NCBI GenBank assembly: GCA_023397505.1
Contig: JAEWUC010000001.1
Coordinates: forward strand, 1-64,000
Source of the DNA: Bacteroidota bacterium
Lineage (GTDB): Bacteria > Bacteroidota > Ignavibacteria > Ignavibacteriales > Melioribacteraceae
Reading direction: 5' to 3'
Length of the DNA: 64,000 nucleotides
Part shown: in pieces, positions 16,900 through 25,149 of the stretch
Layout: every line of letters starts with the position of its first letter
Position numbering within the stretch: the first letter of the stretch is position 1
The notes under the pieces: model-generated
Seen by the model: the letters and a program-made list of their open reading frames with translations, nothing else
Database searches by the model: none
What the model was told of the DNA's origin: nothing
Made by a program: the position numbers and the translations under genes

Positions 16900-19128
16900 T
16901 TAAATTTTAACACGTTTTAGCCGCAATGAATTTGTTATAACTGAAACCGAACTTAACGACATTGCAAAAGCGGCAATCATCGGGTTTAACAATCCGAACG
17001 CCGCTAAAGGGATTAAAACAGTATTATAAATAAAAGCCCAAAACAAGTTTTGCTTTATCGTTTTCAAAGTATTATTGGAAAGATTAATTGCTTTAACAAC
17101 TCCATTTAAATCTCCTTTAACAAGAGTTATTTGAGCAGACTCAATAGCAACATCCGTACCTGTACCGACTGCAATTCCAACATCGGCTTGTGCAAGTGCG
17201 GGCGCGTCATTAATACCATCGCCAACCATTCCTACAATCATTCCTTTATCTTGAAATTCTTTTACAATTTTTGCTTTGTCTTCCGGAAAGACTTCCGCCT
17301 TAAAATCCTTAATTCCAACTTCATGCGCAATTGATTCGGCTGTTTTGTAATTATCTCCGGTGAGCATCACTGTTTTTATACCAAGTTTATCCAGCTTTGA
17401 AATTGCTTCTGCCGAAGTTTTTCTAACTTTATCTTCAATCGCAATCAGTCCACTGATTTTATTTTCGATTGCAACAGTAATTACTGTTTTTCCTTTCGAT
17501 GAAATTTCTTCATAAAGATTTTCAACATCAGAAATATCAACCGAAAACTCTTTCATAAAATTAAGTTTGCCGATTATAACTGTTTTGCTCGAAACCATTC
17601 CTATAATACCTGAGCCGGAATAGTTTTGAAAAGTTTCCGGATTAACAATTTCAAGATTTTGCGATTTTGCTTTATCAACAATTGCGCTTGCAAGCGGATG
17701 CTCAGATTTCGATTCGAGAGATGCGGCAATTTTTAACAATTCATCTTCATCAATTCCAAAAGTATGAATTTCTGACACGGCCGGTTTACCTTCTGTAATT
17801 GTCCCGGTTTTATCAAAAATAATTGAAGAAATTTTATGTGCGAGTTCAATGCTTTCACCGTTGCGAATTAAAACTCCATTAGATGCGCCCAAACCCGTAC
17901 CGACGATTATTGCAGTCGGTGTCGCCAAACCTAAAGCGCATGGGCATGCAATAATTAATACTGCTACAAAATTAATTAATGCGGTTGCGAAAGAATGATC
18001 CGGTGAAAAAATCATCCACCCAATAAAAGTTATAATCGCAACGAGTATTACAATTGGGACAAAGACCGACGCAATTTTATCAACAAGTTTTTGAATAGGC
18101 GGTTTTGATGCTTGCGCGCGTTCAACAAATTTTATTATTTGTCCGAGAACAGAATTATCCCCGGTTTCTGTTACTCTGAAATTAAACGAACCGTTTTTGT
18201 TAATAGTACCGCCGATAATTTTATCATTCACAATTTTTTCAACAGGAATGCTTTCGCCGGTAATCATTGACTCGTCAACAGTTGAATTGCCATTTATGAT
18301 TATTCCATCAGCTGGAATTTTTTCTCCCGGTTTTATAATAACAATATCGCCAGTTTTTAATTCCGAAATGGAAATAACTCTTTCAACATTATTATCAATT
18401 ATTAAAGCTGTTTTCGGCTGAAGTTCTATCAGTTTTTTTATTGCGCTGTTTGTTTTTCTTTTTGCGCGGTGCTCTAAAAGTTTGCCCATTAAAATTAAAG
18501 TGATTATCACAACTGAAGTTTCAAAATAAACATGCGGTTCGCTTCCATCTTTGATAACTATTTCCGGAAAAAGAGTAACGAGAACGCTGTACCCGTAAGC
18601 TGCGCCGGTACCGATTGCAACAAGCGAATTCATCTCGGCGGAAAAATGTTTTAGGTTGTTCCAAAAAATTATGAAAAATCTTTTGCCTGAAATAAAAATT
18701 ACCGGAGTTGTTAAAATTAATAGCAGTTTTCTTGTTTCATCATGATTAAGCGGCCAGATGCCATGGAAGAAATGATAATCCATCAGCATGCTTATGAGAA
18801 AAATCGGTAATGTTAAAATAAGAGCAATAAAAAATTCTTTTTTAAGAATGTTGTAACTCTCTTCGTTTTCTTCGTGAAGATGATCATGTTTGGTATCTTC
18901 TAATTTCTGTTCGGCATGATCTGTTTTTAATTTATAACCATATTCGTGAACGGCAGCCGCTATCTCGTTTAGCTTAACATTATCATTTTCGGTTTCAAAA
19001 CTAACACGTTCTGTAGCGAGATTCACGCTTACGTTTTTTACTCCGTCGAATTTGCCGATAATTTTTTCGACACGCGTAACACAGCTGGCGCAAGTCATTC
19101 CCTCAACGGGTAAATCGAAATTTTTCAT
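16900..19128 (-). CDS. copA: Cu+-exporting P1B-type ATPase
   Basis: 742 residues. One N-terminal heavy-metal-associated domain (GMTCASC at residues 11-17), then eight membrane segments, TGES in the actuator domain, the CPC ion site in IACPCALGLATP, the phosphorylation loop DKTGTITEG and GDGINDAPALAQADVG in the hinge. The last helix carries MSLSSVSVITNSLRL, the P1B-1 signature that points to Cu+ (or Ag+) rather than Zn or Cd. A histidine-rich linker (DHAEQKLEDTKHDHLH) follows the metal domain. Its ATG directly follows the stop codon of the chaperone gene, so both come from one transcript. Confidence 0.95.
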   Translation of the reverse strand: MKNFDLPVEGMTCASCVTRVEKIIGKFDGVKNVSVNLATERVSFETENDNVKLNEIAAAVHEYGYKLKTDHAEQKLEDTKHDHLHEENEESYNILKKEFFIALILTLPIFLISMLMDYHFFHGIWPLNHDETRKLLLILTTPVIFISGKRFFIIFWNNLKHFSAEMNSLVAIGTGAAYGYSVLVTLFPEIVIKDGSEPHVYFETSVVIITLILMGKLLEHRAKRKTNSAIKKLIELQPKTALIIDNNVERVISISELKTGDIVIIKPGEKIPADGIIINGNSTVDESMITGESIPVEKIVNDKIIGGTINKNGSFNFRVTETGDNSVLGQIIKFVERAQASKPPIQKLVDKIASVFVPIVILVAIITFIGWMIFSPDHSFATALINFVAVLIIACPCALGLATPTAIIVGTGLGASNGVLIRNGESIELAHKISSIIFDKTGTITEGKPAVSEIHTFGIDEDELLKIAASLESKSEHPLASAIVDKAKSQNLEIVNPETFQNYSGSGIIGMVSSKTVIIGKLNFMKEFSVDISDVENLYEEISSKGKTVITVAIENKISGLIAIEDKVRKTSAEAISKLDKLGIKTVMLTGDNYKTAESIAHEVGIKDFKAEVFPEDKAKIVKEFQDKGMIVGMVGDGINDAPALAQADVGIAVGTGTDVAIESAQITLVKGDLNGVVKAINLSNNTLKTIKQNLFWAFIYNTVLIPLAAFGLLNPMIAAFAMSLSSVSVITNSLRLKRVKI

Positions 19129-19335
19129 TTACGAACCCTTTCTTACTTTAAATCCGGCTTCTTCAATAGCTTTTTCAATTTGTTCATTTTCCACTTTCGA
19201 ATCATCGTAATTTACTTTGGCGGAACCGATTTGAACCTCGAAAGATTCAACCGGAATTTTTGATAATTCTTTTTTTACAGCCATCACACAATGATTGCAT
19301 GACATTCCGTCGATTATGAATTCAGAAGTTTTCAT
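19129..19335 (-). CDS. copZ: Copper chaperone, heavy-metal-associated domain protein
   Basis: 68 residues, one HMA ferredoxin-like domain with the metal-binding GMSCNHC at residues 10-16. It is CopZ-sized and lies immediately before the Cu+ ATPase gene with no gap, so it most likely delivers Cu+ to that pump. The Met-x-Cys-x-x-Cys context suits Cu+. AGGTTAAC upstream gives a weak ribosome-binding site. Confidence 0.88.
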   Translation of the reverse strand: MKTSEFIIDGMSCNHCVMAVKKELSKIPVESFEVQIGSAKVNYDDSKVENEQIEKAIEEAGFKVRKGS

Positions 19336-19451
19336 TTGTTAACCTTTCTATGTTGTTTGATGAACGATGCAAATATATAAAGCAGTATAAATTCAACCGT
19401 TATATAATTTTATAAATGATGTGTAAAATTTTATGATGAGTAGGCGAGTAG

Positions 19452-20045
19452 TTAATCTGCTACTTTGTCGAGAGGTTTTCTCATGTTTTTTGTTAAAAGT
19501 TTGAATTCACTCGCGGACAATCCTGTAATCTTTTTGAATTGATTTGATAAATGTTGAACACTGCTGTAGCCAAGTTTATAGGCAATCTCGCTTAAATTGA
19601 ATTCATTATATTTTAAAAGCTCTTTAACGCGCTCAACCTTTTGAAGAATTATATACTGCTCAATTGTTATGCTTTCCAACGAAGAAAATAGGGAAGATAG
19701 ATAATGGTATTCCATGCCAATTTCGCTTTCAATTATCTCCGAAAAATTTTTCTTATCGAGTATTTTTTCATCATCGTATATTGTTTTAATAACAACGCCT
19801 TTTATTTTCTCAATTGTTTTAGCTCTGCGGTCTTCAATCAATTCAAAACCATTTAGTTCGAGTACGTCTTTAATATTCTGGAATTGTACTTTGGTTGGTT
19901 CTGCCGTTAACTCAACTTCGCCGAGAATTATGTTCTTTATTTGCAAACCAAGTTTTTCAAGTTCTTCTTTTACAACTTTGATGCATCTGTTGCAAACCAT
20001 GTTTTTAATGTAAATAGTGCAAGATTTCGAAGGGTATTTTTTCAT
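19452..20045 (-). CDS. HMA-AraC fusion: probable copper-responsive regulator
   Basis: 197 residues. The first ~75 form a ferredoxin-like HMA domain, with NMVCNRC (residues 15-21) standing where metal chaperones carry MxCxxC. The last ~110 form an AraC/XylS DNA-binding domain (EIAYKLGYSSVQHLSNQFKK is the second helix-turn-helix). It lies 116 bases upstream of copZ-copA on the same strand. I infer that it senses Cu+ directly and activates the chaperone/pump operon from that gap. Similar fusions occur next to copper genes in Bacteroidota. Confidence 0.82.
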   Translation of the reverse strand: MKKYPSKSCTIYIKNMVCNRCIKVVKEELEKLGLQIKNIILGEVELTAEPTKVQFQNIKDVLELNGFELIEDRRAKTIEKIKGVVIKTIYDDEKILDKKNFSEIIESEIGMEYHYLSSLFSSLESITIEQYIILQKVERVKELLKYNEFNLSEIAYKLGYSSVQHLSNQFKKITGLSASEFKLLTKNMRKPLDKVAD

Positions 20046-20065
20046 GAAAAGACTTTCTAAAGTTG

Positions 20066-20581
20066 TTACAATTTCCGGCCATCATCCTTTTTTGAAATTC
20101 TTAATGTGAACATATTATCTTGATGCTCGTCGGCATATTTATCCAAGATGTTATCTTCTAATGTTTTTTCATTAGGATTTTTTTTCAATTCGGACTGTTG
20201 CGGTTGTTTTTTATCTTCTCTGGGTTTATTGGGGTTGTTGCCGATGCTTTTTATAACTTCAATCCTATTTGACGATTTTTCGTTCTGAGAAACAAAAGGT
20301 TTGTCTTGTTCGTTTCTCTTCTTATGTGTAATATTTTCTTTAAGCTGTTTGCCTTGATCGGTTTTCATTTCGGGATAAAACAACGGCTTTGTTATTCGCT
20401 GAACAGTTTTTACAACATGCTGTTCAAATTCTTTAGCAGCCGAAACATGTTTCCGTGCAGAATTATCAACTAATCCGTTTTTATCTTTTATCTTAAAGGA
20501 AATATAAGATACCGTAATCGCTATAACGGCGATGACAGCGACAATTATTAATACTGTATAAATGATAGGTACCAATTCCAT
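20066..20581 (-). CDS. Membrane-anchored low-complexity protein, paralogue of the next gene
   Basis: 171 residues: an N-terminal membrane segment (about residues 5-28, starting MELVPIIYT) followed by a hydrophilic tail rich in Lys, Asn, Gln and Pro that looks disordered. It shares the layout LVPI-YT, then TVSYISFKIKDK, and the tail motif SNRIEVI with the gene at 20638-21234. I do not recognise the family. It lies 20 bases upstream of the HMA-AraC gene, so the transcript may continue into that gene. Confidence 0.65.
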   Translation of the reverse strand: MELVPIIYTVLIIVAVIAVIAITVSYISFKIKDKNGLVDNSARKHVSAAKEFEQHVVKTVQRITKPLFYPEMKTDQGKQLKENITHKKRNEQDKPFVSQNEKSSNRIEVIKSIGNNPNKPREDKKQPQQSELKKNPNEKTLEDNILDKYADEHQDNMFTLRISKKDDGRKL

Positions 20582-20637
20582 GTCGAAAAGATATTAAATA
20601 ATTTTCGGGTAACAAAAAGAAAGGTAAAAAGAAAAAG

Positions 20638-21234
20638 TTAAACGGCTCTATTCGAGGCGGCTGTTATACTATTTAAACCTGCTTCGGGAATATCTGAATA
20701 AAAATTAAACATGTTGTATTCTACCTGGGGCATGTTAAAACTTTTTGTTTCTCTTCCTTTATAACTATTATCATTAGTAAAAGATTTTGAAGAACGGTTC
20801 ATTATTTCTATTCGATTGCTTCCGCGCTTTTCACGTATGGAATTAGTATAATTTTCTTTTCTATTTTCCGGCTGATATTTAGTTATAAATTTTTCTTCTT
20901 GATAGTTTCTAGTAAAAGATTCGTGATTTTCTCGCATACCGTTAAAATTATCTGATGGAAGTATCCTAACTTGTCTGTTTAATTCCGGTACCGCTTGATA
21001 TGAATGAGAAGAATTAATACTTGTAATGCTCTGTGCCTGTATCTTGGGCTGTTGTACTAAATATTGATTTTGCCTGATCACAACTAATTTTTTTTGCTGA
21101 TTTTTTATTTCCTCTTCGATTAGCGGATTAACTTTAGATTTCGTCTTAAAAGTTAAATATGATATGGTTACTACAATTAATAGAAATCCAAAGAAGAGAA
21201 CCAGACTCGTGTATACTATAGGAACCAGACTCAT
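20638..21234 (-). CDS. Membrane-anchored low-complexity protein, paralogue of the preceding gene
   Basis: 198 residues from the ATG at 21234; an ATG at 21267 would add 11 residues but breaks the alignment with the paralogue, which begins MELVPI while this begins MSLVPI. One membrane segment (about 5-28) ends in TISYLTFKTKSK, then a long Gln/Asn/Ser-rich tail containing SNRIEIM. The two genes are 56 bases apart and probably arose by duplication. No function can be assigned. Confidence 0.62.
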   Translation of the reverse strand: MSLVPIVYTSLVLFFGFLLIVVTISYLTFKTKSKVNPLIEEEIKNQQKKLVVIRQNQYLVQQPKIQAQSITSINSSHSYQAVPELNRQVRILPSDNFNGMRENHESFTRNYQEEKFITKYQPENRKENYTNSIREKRGSNRIEIMNRSSKSFTNDNSYKGRETKSFNMPQVEYNMFNFYSDIPEAGLNSITAASNRAV

Positions 21235-21455
21235 ATTTTTCACCGTTTGTTTTATCATGAATAACAATCATCGTACCAAGAATAAAAAGCTCATATTTTT
21301 TCCATTTTCATAGCATTTTTGGAAAAAAACTTTAAAAATCTGTTTTGAATCGAGACATGATTTTCATCTTTATACATTAATGTAATTCTTGAAATATCCG
21401 TAAGTTATTATAATATTGGATTTTACCCGAAGATTTGATATTTTTTGCCTCCAAT

Positions 21456-21512
21456 TTTTCCACTTATTAAAAAGCCTCAATTCAATATGAAATTGAAGCC
21501 GGCGGTGGAAAA
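21456..21512 (+). other. Nested inverted repeats in the leader of the HU-like gene
   Basis: TTTTCCAC (21456-21463) pairs with GTGGAAAA (21505-21512), and inside it TCAATT (21477-21482) pairs with AATTGA (21491-21496) with GC/GC extending the inner stem past one mismatch. The structure ends 30 bases before the start codon. It may be a folded 5' leader or a terminator-like element; nothing else is evident in the 275-base gap from 21268. Confidence 0.4.
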
Positions 21513-21542
21513 GTATAAGTCAATGAAAAACAAGGAATTACA

Positions 21543-21839
21543 ATGACCAAGGCCGATATAGTCGAAAAAGTAGCAATAGGGACCGGTTTAACAAAGTTAG
21601 AAACCGAGGCGATTATTGAGGGATTTTTGATGACTGTTATCCAGTCGCTGCAAGAAGGCAAGGGTATTGAAATTAGAGGATTTGGCAGTTATAAGGTTAA
21701 AAAGAAAAATTCAAGATACGCCCGCAATCCAAGAACTGGTGAAAAAGTTTATGTAAGTGAGCATTATGTTCCGGTGTTTAAATTTTCAAAGGATTTTAAA
21801 TCTGCTGTTGATTCCGGTATGAAAGCAAACAAATCATAG
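21543..21839 (+). CDS. HU/IHF-family DNA-binding protein
   Basis: 98 residues. The N-terminal helices (TKADIVEKVA), GKGIEIRGFGSYKVKK and the beta-arm signature RNPRTGEKV place it firmly in the HU/IHF family, which bends and compacts DNA as a dimer. Sequence alone does not separate HU from IHF. AAGGAATTACA precedes the ATG. The zinc-ribbon/TPR gene starts 7 bases after the stop, so the two form an operon. Confidence 0.93.
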   Translation: MTKADIVEKVAIGTGLTKLETEAIIEGFLMTVIQSLQEGKGIEIRGFGSYKVKKKNSRYARNPRTGEKVYVSEHYVPVFKFSKDFKSAVDSGMKANKS

Positions 21840-21846
21840 TTTATTT

Positions 21847-22611
21847 ATGAATGACATCTCAAATAATAAATTAAATTGCCCTAATTGTGGAGAAGAAGTT
21901 AAGTCAACTGATAAGTTTTGCTCTAGTTGCGGAGTATCTATTAATGTTAATGAAAAAAAGAATACTGAAAAAAATTCATTAAATAAAAATGAACTACAAA
22001 GAAAAAACCGTGGTAATAAATCAGGCGATAATAATAAGAAAATAAAAGTATCTGATACCAAAAATATATCCATAGTAAAAATCATATACATTTTAGCCGC
22101 ACTTCTTGTTATAACTTTTATTGTAATTTATTCCGCCGGTGTTTTCGATAAACCTGTTGCTTCTGCAATTAATAATACTAATGATGTTCATAAAGGAGTG
22201 GATCTTCAACATTTACAAGAAATAAACTCTCTTGAAGAAGCAGTTAAAAATAATCCGAATAACAAAACATCATTGTTGGAACTTGCTCATCTTTTAAATG
22301 ATTCCGGTTTTAAGGATAGGGCTATTGAGAAATATAAAATTTATCTAACGTTGGATTCTAAGAACGCGGATGTACTTGTTGATATGGGAGTTTGTTATTA
22401 TGAACTTGGTAAATATGATGATGCAATTAAGCAGATGAAAGAAGCTTTAAAGTATCAGCCGAAACATCAGATAGCACATTTAAATTTAGGAATAGTAAAC
22501 TTAACGGCAGGCAACCACGATGAAGCAATATCATGGTGGCAAAAAACCGTTGAAATAAATCCAAGTACGGATATTGCAAAAAGAGCACAAGAATTTATTA
22601 ATTCACATTAA
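21847..22611 (+). CDS. Zinc-ribbon, single-pass membrane protein with periplasmic TPRs
   Basis: 254 residues. N-terminal zinc ribbon LNCPNCGEEV and FCSSCGVS (four cysteines, about residues 11-33), a Lys/Asn-rich linker, one membrane segment near 77-98, then three TPR units to the C-terminus (LVDMGVCYYELGKYDDAIKQ is a clear one). The TPR part would lie outside the cytoplasm. It is 7 bases after the HU-like gene and 13 bases before the small ribosomal protein gene. Its function is unknown; a protein-interaction role is likely. Confidence 0.75.
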   Translation: MNDISNNKLNCPNCGEEVKSTDKFCSSCGVSINVNEKKNTEKNSLNKNELQRKNRGNKSGDNNKKIKVSDTKNISIVKIIYILAALLVITFIVIYSAGVFDKPVASAINNTNDVHKGVDLQHLQEINSLEEAVKNNPNNKTSLLELAHLLNDSGFKDRAIEKYKIYLTLDSKNADVLVDMGVCYYELGKYDDAIKQMKEALKYQPKHQIAHLNLGIVNLTAGNHDEAISWWQKTVEINPSTDIAKRAQEFINSH

Positions 22612-22624
22612 GTAGGAGAGCATT

Positions 22625-22720
22625 ATGCCCTGCGGTAGGAAAAGAAAACGCCATAAAATGGCAACGCACAAACGTAAAAAACGTTTGCGCAAGAACAGAC
22701 ATAAAAAGAAATTGAGATAG
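22625..22720 (+). CDS. AURKAIP1/COX24-domain small ribosomal protein
   Basis: A 31-residue, extremely basic protein beginning MPCGRKRKRHKMATHKRKKR. It closely matches the very small AURKAIP1/COX24-domain proteins of Bacteroidota and relatives, which are regarded as small-subunit ribosomal proteins. AGGAG lies 8 bases before the ATG. It is easily missed because of its size. The tRNA-Thr gene starts 22 bases after its stop. Confidence 0.82.
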   Translation: MPCGRKRKRHKMATHKRKKRLRKNRHKKKLR

Positions 22721-22742
22721 TTTATTAAACGCAATTTCAAAA

Positions 22743-22818
22743 GCCACCTTAGCTCAGCTGGTAGAGCAGCGCATTCGTAATGCGCGGGTCGGCGGTTCAA
22801 GTCCGCCAGGTGGCTCCA
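22743..22818 (+). tRNA. tRNA-Thr (anticodon CGT)
   Basis: A complete 76-base cloverleaf: acceptor GCCACCT pairs with AGGTGGC, D arm GCTCAGCTGGTAGAGC, anticodon stem GCGCA/TGCGC with loop TTCGTAA giving anticodon CGT at 22776-22778, T arm GGCGG-TTCAAGT-CCGCC, and an encoded CCA end at 22816-22818. It reads ACG (Thr) codons. A degraded relative lies 238 bases downstream. Confidence 0.97.
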
Positions 22819-23055
22819 ATGCTAGTTCAGAATATCGAGAGTAGAGTTATGAATCTGAATAAAATCCCGCCAACTTTTTGACAATTTTAAAAGTTAAGAC
22901 CATCCAAGAAAACTATGACTCCCAGTTGATTTTAGTGAACTCTGAATAACCCGATTAATAATATCCTATCAATCAAGATATTCTTTCCATTTCTGGAATT
23001 AAAAGAATATTGCACGATTTGCTTCTTAAGAGTATAAACTGTAATTCATTAGTTC

Positions 23056-23186
23056 TTAGCTCAGTTGGCAGAGCAGTGTCCCGACGAAGTTAACCTGTTT
23101 TAAGGATTTGGCGGAAGAGTCGGGATAATGCGCGGGTCGGCGGTTCTGCCGAAGGCATCCCTACGGGAAAGTCCGCCAGGTGGCTC
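23056..23186 (+). pseudogene. tRNA-Thr-derived pseudogene interrupted by two hairpin-forming inserts
   Basis: Bases 23056-23076 match the D-arm region of tRNA-Thr with two changes. Bases 23126-23146 and 23170-23186 match its 3' half exactly (38 bases in two blocks). A 49-base insert replaces the 5' anticodon arm; its ends TCCCGAC (23079-23085) and GTCGGGA (23119-23125) pair. A 23-base insert splits the T loop and forms TGCC-GAA-GGCA and TCCC-TA-CGGGA mini-hairpins (23147-23168). The 5' acceptor strand is not complementary to the 3' strand and CCA is lost, so it cannot be a working tRNA. The rest of the gap (22819-23055, 23187-23327) shows nothing recognisable. Confidence 0.75.
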
Positions 23187-23327
23187 TGCTTTTTATTTGT
23201 TTACTAAGTTTTAATTCAATAAAGCCAACCTATTTTTACTGTAAATAATTTGTATCTCCCTTTTTTGGTCTCACTACAAGAATTATTCTTCCAGTAACAA
23301 TACCTGTAAAAAAATGATATCACAATC

Positions 23328-23347
23328 TTTTGTGACTTCTCACAAAA
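23328..23347. promoter_or_regulatory. Perfect stem-loop upstream of the mraZ promoter
   Basis: TTTTGTGA (23328-23335), loop CTTC and TCACAAAA (23340-23347) form a perfect 8-bp hairpin 36 bases before the predicted -35 box. A further TCACAA lies just upstream at 23320-23325. It could be an operator or the end of an upstream transcript; the sequence does not decide. Confidence 0.4.
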
Positions 23348-23382
23348 TTATCCTCAAATGTGGACTTTTTAGAAAAAAAATC

Positions 23383-23412
23383 TTGACAATCCCACTTAAA
23401 AACAGTTATTTT
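23383..23412 (+). promoter_or_regulatory. Predicted promoter of the dcw cluster
   Basis: TTGACA at 23383-23388 and TATTTT at 23407-23412, with 18 bases between them, form a good vegetative-type promoter about 50 bases before mraZ. TGGGA motifs, the unit recognised by MraZ in other bacteria, occur at 23422-23426 (+) and at 23390-23394 and 23442-23446 (-). MraZ autorepression of the cluster is therefore possible. Confidence 0.5.
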
Positions 23413-23460
23413 GCAGTCAGGTGGGAAAAAGTGTTTAATATTCCCAAATAGTGGAGAATC

Positions 23461-23910
23461 ATGTTTTTAGGCAGTTTTAAATATTCTATTGATGCTAAGG
23501 GAAGAATCAGCATTCCAGCTAAGTTCAAAAAGTATGTGAACGAGGAAGCGAACGAAACTTTTATAATGACGCGTGGATTGGTTCAGTGCATCGATATTTA
23601 TCCTCAGGATTTTTGGAAAGACGAAGTTTTGGTTCGCGTAAATCAGATTGACGATTTCGATCCTGACGAATCTGCTTTTAAAAGATTGCTTCTCGAACTT
23701 GCATCGGAAGATAAACTTGATTCTCAATCGCGTTTGTTGATCCCCAAAAATTTAATTGAGTTTGCCGGAATTGATAAAGATGTTTTAATACTCGGGCAGA
23801 ATAAGAAAATCGAAATATGGAATCCGGATGTTTACGAGAATCATAAAAAAGAAAATTCAAAGCCGTTTGCTGAAATTGCTAAACAGGTAATGCAGAAAAA
23901 ATCAAAATGA
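23461..23910 (+). CDS. mraZ: Transcriptional regulator MraZ
   Basis: 149 residues with two SpoVT/AbrB-like repeats: FKYSIDAKGRISIPAKFK at the N-terminus and DSQSRLLIPKNLIEFAG near residue 90. MraZ binds TGGGN repeats before its own gene and represses the dcw cluster. TGGGA motifs are present upstream. Its last codons overlap rsmH by four bases (ATGA), placing it first in the division and cell-wall operon. Confidence 0.94.
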   Translation: MFLGSFKYSIDAKGRISIPAKFKKYVNEEANETFIMTRGLVQCIDIYPQDFWKDEVLVRVNQIDDFDPDESAFKRLLLELASEDKLDSQSRLLIPKNLIEFAGIDKDVLILGQNKKIEIWNPDVYENHKKENSKPFAEIAKQVMQKKSK

Positions 23911-24827
23911 ATCAACATGTACCGGTTCTCTTAAATGAGAGCGTTGATTTATTAGTTGTTAAGAAAGACGGATTTTATTTCGACGGTACTGTGGGATTTG
24001 GCGGACATTCAAAAGAAATACTTACAAGATTAGATAAAGATGGTAAACTTGTTGCAACTGATAAAGATTTCGAAGCGTTTAGTTTTTGCAAAGAACACTT
24101 TAAAGATGACAAAAGGTTTTCGGTTTACAACACAAGTTTTTCTAATATAGATACAATTTCCAAAATTGAGTTCATTGAAAAATTTGACGGCATCTTTGTA
24201 GATCTAGGGGTTTCTTCCTATCAGCTCGATAATGTTCAATCGGGTTTTACGTTTAGAGAAGATGCACCCCTTGATCTAAGGATGAATAAATCCGAAGGAA
24301 TACCCGCATCAAAAATTTTGAATGACTTTTCTCAGGAAGAAATTGCCGATATCATTTATAAATACGGCGAAGAAAAAAAATCACGTTATATCGCGAAAAA
24401 AATTGTCGAATACCGCGAATTCAAAAAATTTGAAACCACTTTTCAACTTAAAGAAATTGTAGAAAAATTAGTTCCGCCGAATTTCCTAAACAAATCGCTA
24501 TCGAGGATTTTCCAAGCACTTAGAATTTATGTTAATAATGAACTTGATGAATTAAAAATCTTTCTTGATAAATCAATCAATCTCCTGAAATTAAACGGAA
24601 GAATTGTTGTACTAACTTATCACTCACTTGAAGATAGAATAGTTAAAGAAAAATTTAAGTACGAAAGTTTAAAATGTGTTTGCCCGCCCGGTCTGCCAAT
24701 TTGTGTTTGCGGCAAACAACAAAATCTGAAATTAATCAATACAAAGGCATTGGTTCCCAAAGAAATTGAAATAGAGAGAAACAGAAGATCACGAAGCGCA
24801 AAACTTAGAGCCGCCGAAAGAGTTTAA
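23907..24827 (+). CDS. rsmH: 16S rRNA m4C1402 methyltransferase
   Basis: 306 residues. HVPVLLNESVDLL, the SAM-binding DGTVGFGGHSKEIL (about 27-40), FVDLGVSSYQLD and the late TYHSLEDRIVKEKF are hallmark RsmH (MraW) segments. It methylates N4 of C1402 in 16S rRNA. The C-terminal CVCPPGLPICVCG and RNRRSRSAKLRAAE segments are typical. Overlaps mraZ by four bases and ends one base before ftsL. Confidence 0.95.
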   Translation: MNQHVPVLLNESVDLLVVKKDGFYFDGTVGFGGHSKEILTRLDKDGKLVATDKDFEAFSFCKEHFKDDKRFSVYNTSFSNIDTISKIEFIEKFDGIFVDLGVSSYQLDNVQSGFTFREDAPLDLRMNKSEGIPASKILNDFSQEEIADIIYKYGEEKKSRYIAKKIVEYREFKKFETTFQLKEIVEKLVPPNFLNKSLSRIFQALRIYVNNELDELKIFLDKSINLLKLNGRIVVLTYHSLEDRIVKEKFKYESLKCVCPPGLPICVCGKQQNLKLINTKALVPKEIEIERNRRSRSAKLRAAERV

Positions 24828-24828
24828 A

Positions 24829-25149
24829 ATGAAATTAATATCTCTTAAAAGTTTTATTGGAATAACAGTTGCAATTGCATCGTTGCTTTTTTTATATGTA
24901 GCCGTAATTACCGAAATAAAGAATATGAATAAAGACAAAATAAATAAGATCGAAAAGCTGAATGAAAAAATGAACCAGATTGAACTAAGTAACGTGGAGG
25001 TTCAACGATTAACCTCAGAAGAAAGAATTGTAAAACTTGCACAGGACACTTTGGGCTTAATACGCCCGAAAGAAAATTTGGAAGTTCTTCATGTCTCGAA
25101 AGAACAGATTAAACAAATAGAAAAGCTAGTCAACGAAAAATATGATTAA
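24829..25149 (+). CDS. ftsL: FtsL-like cell-division protein
   Basis: 106 residues: short N-terminus, one membrane segment (about 8-27), then a heptad-like coiled coil (INKIEKLNEKMNQIEL) and a conserved-looking end (RIVKLAQDTLGLIRP). This is the FtsL layout, and it sits in the FtsL position between rsmH and ftsI. FtsL links FtsQ and FtsB with the septal synthase FtsWI. It overlaps ftsI by 8 bases. Sequence conservation in this family is low, so position carries much of the weight. Confidence 0.82.
   Translation: MKLISLKSFIGITVAIASLLFLYVAVITEIKNMNKDKINKIEKLNEKMNQIELSNVEVQRLTSEERIVKLAQDTLGLIRPKENLEVLHVSKEQIKQIEKLVNEKYD

Noticed and set aside
23077..23125. Group I intron in the tRNA remnant
   Set aside because: The insert is only 49 bases and lacks the catalytic core; it also does not sit at a standard anticodon-loop position.
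22743..23186. Integrated element using tRNA-Thr as attachment site
   Set aside because: The 3' tRNA sequence is duplicated, but only about 240 bases separate the copies, no integrase gene is present and the duplicate includes D-arm sequence.
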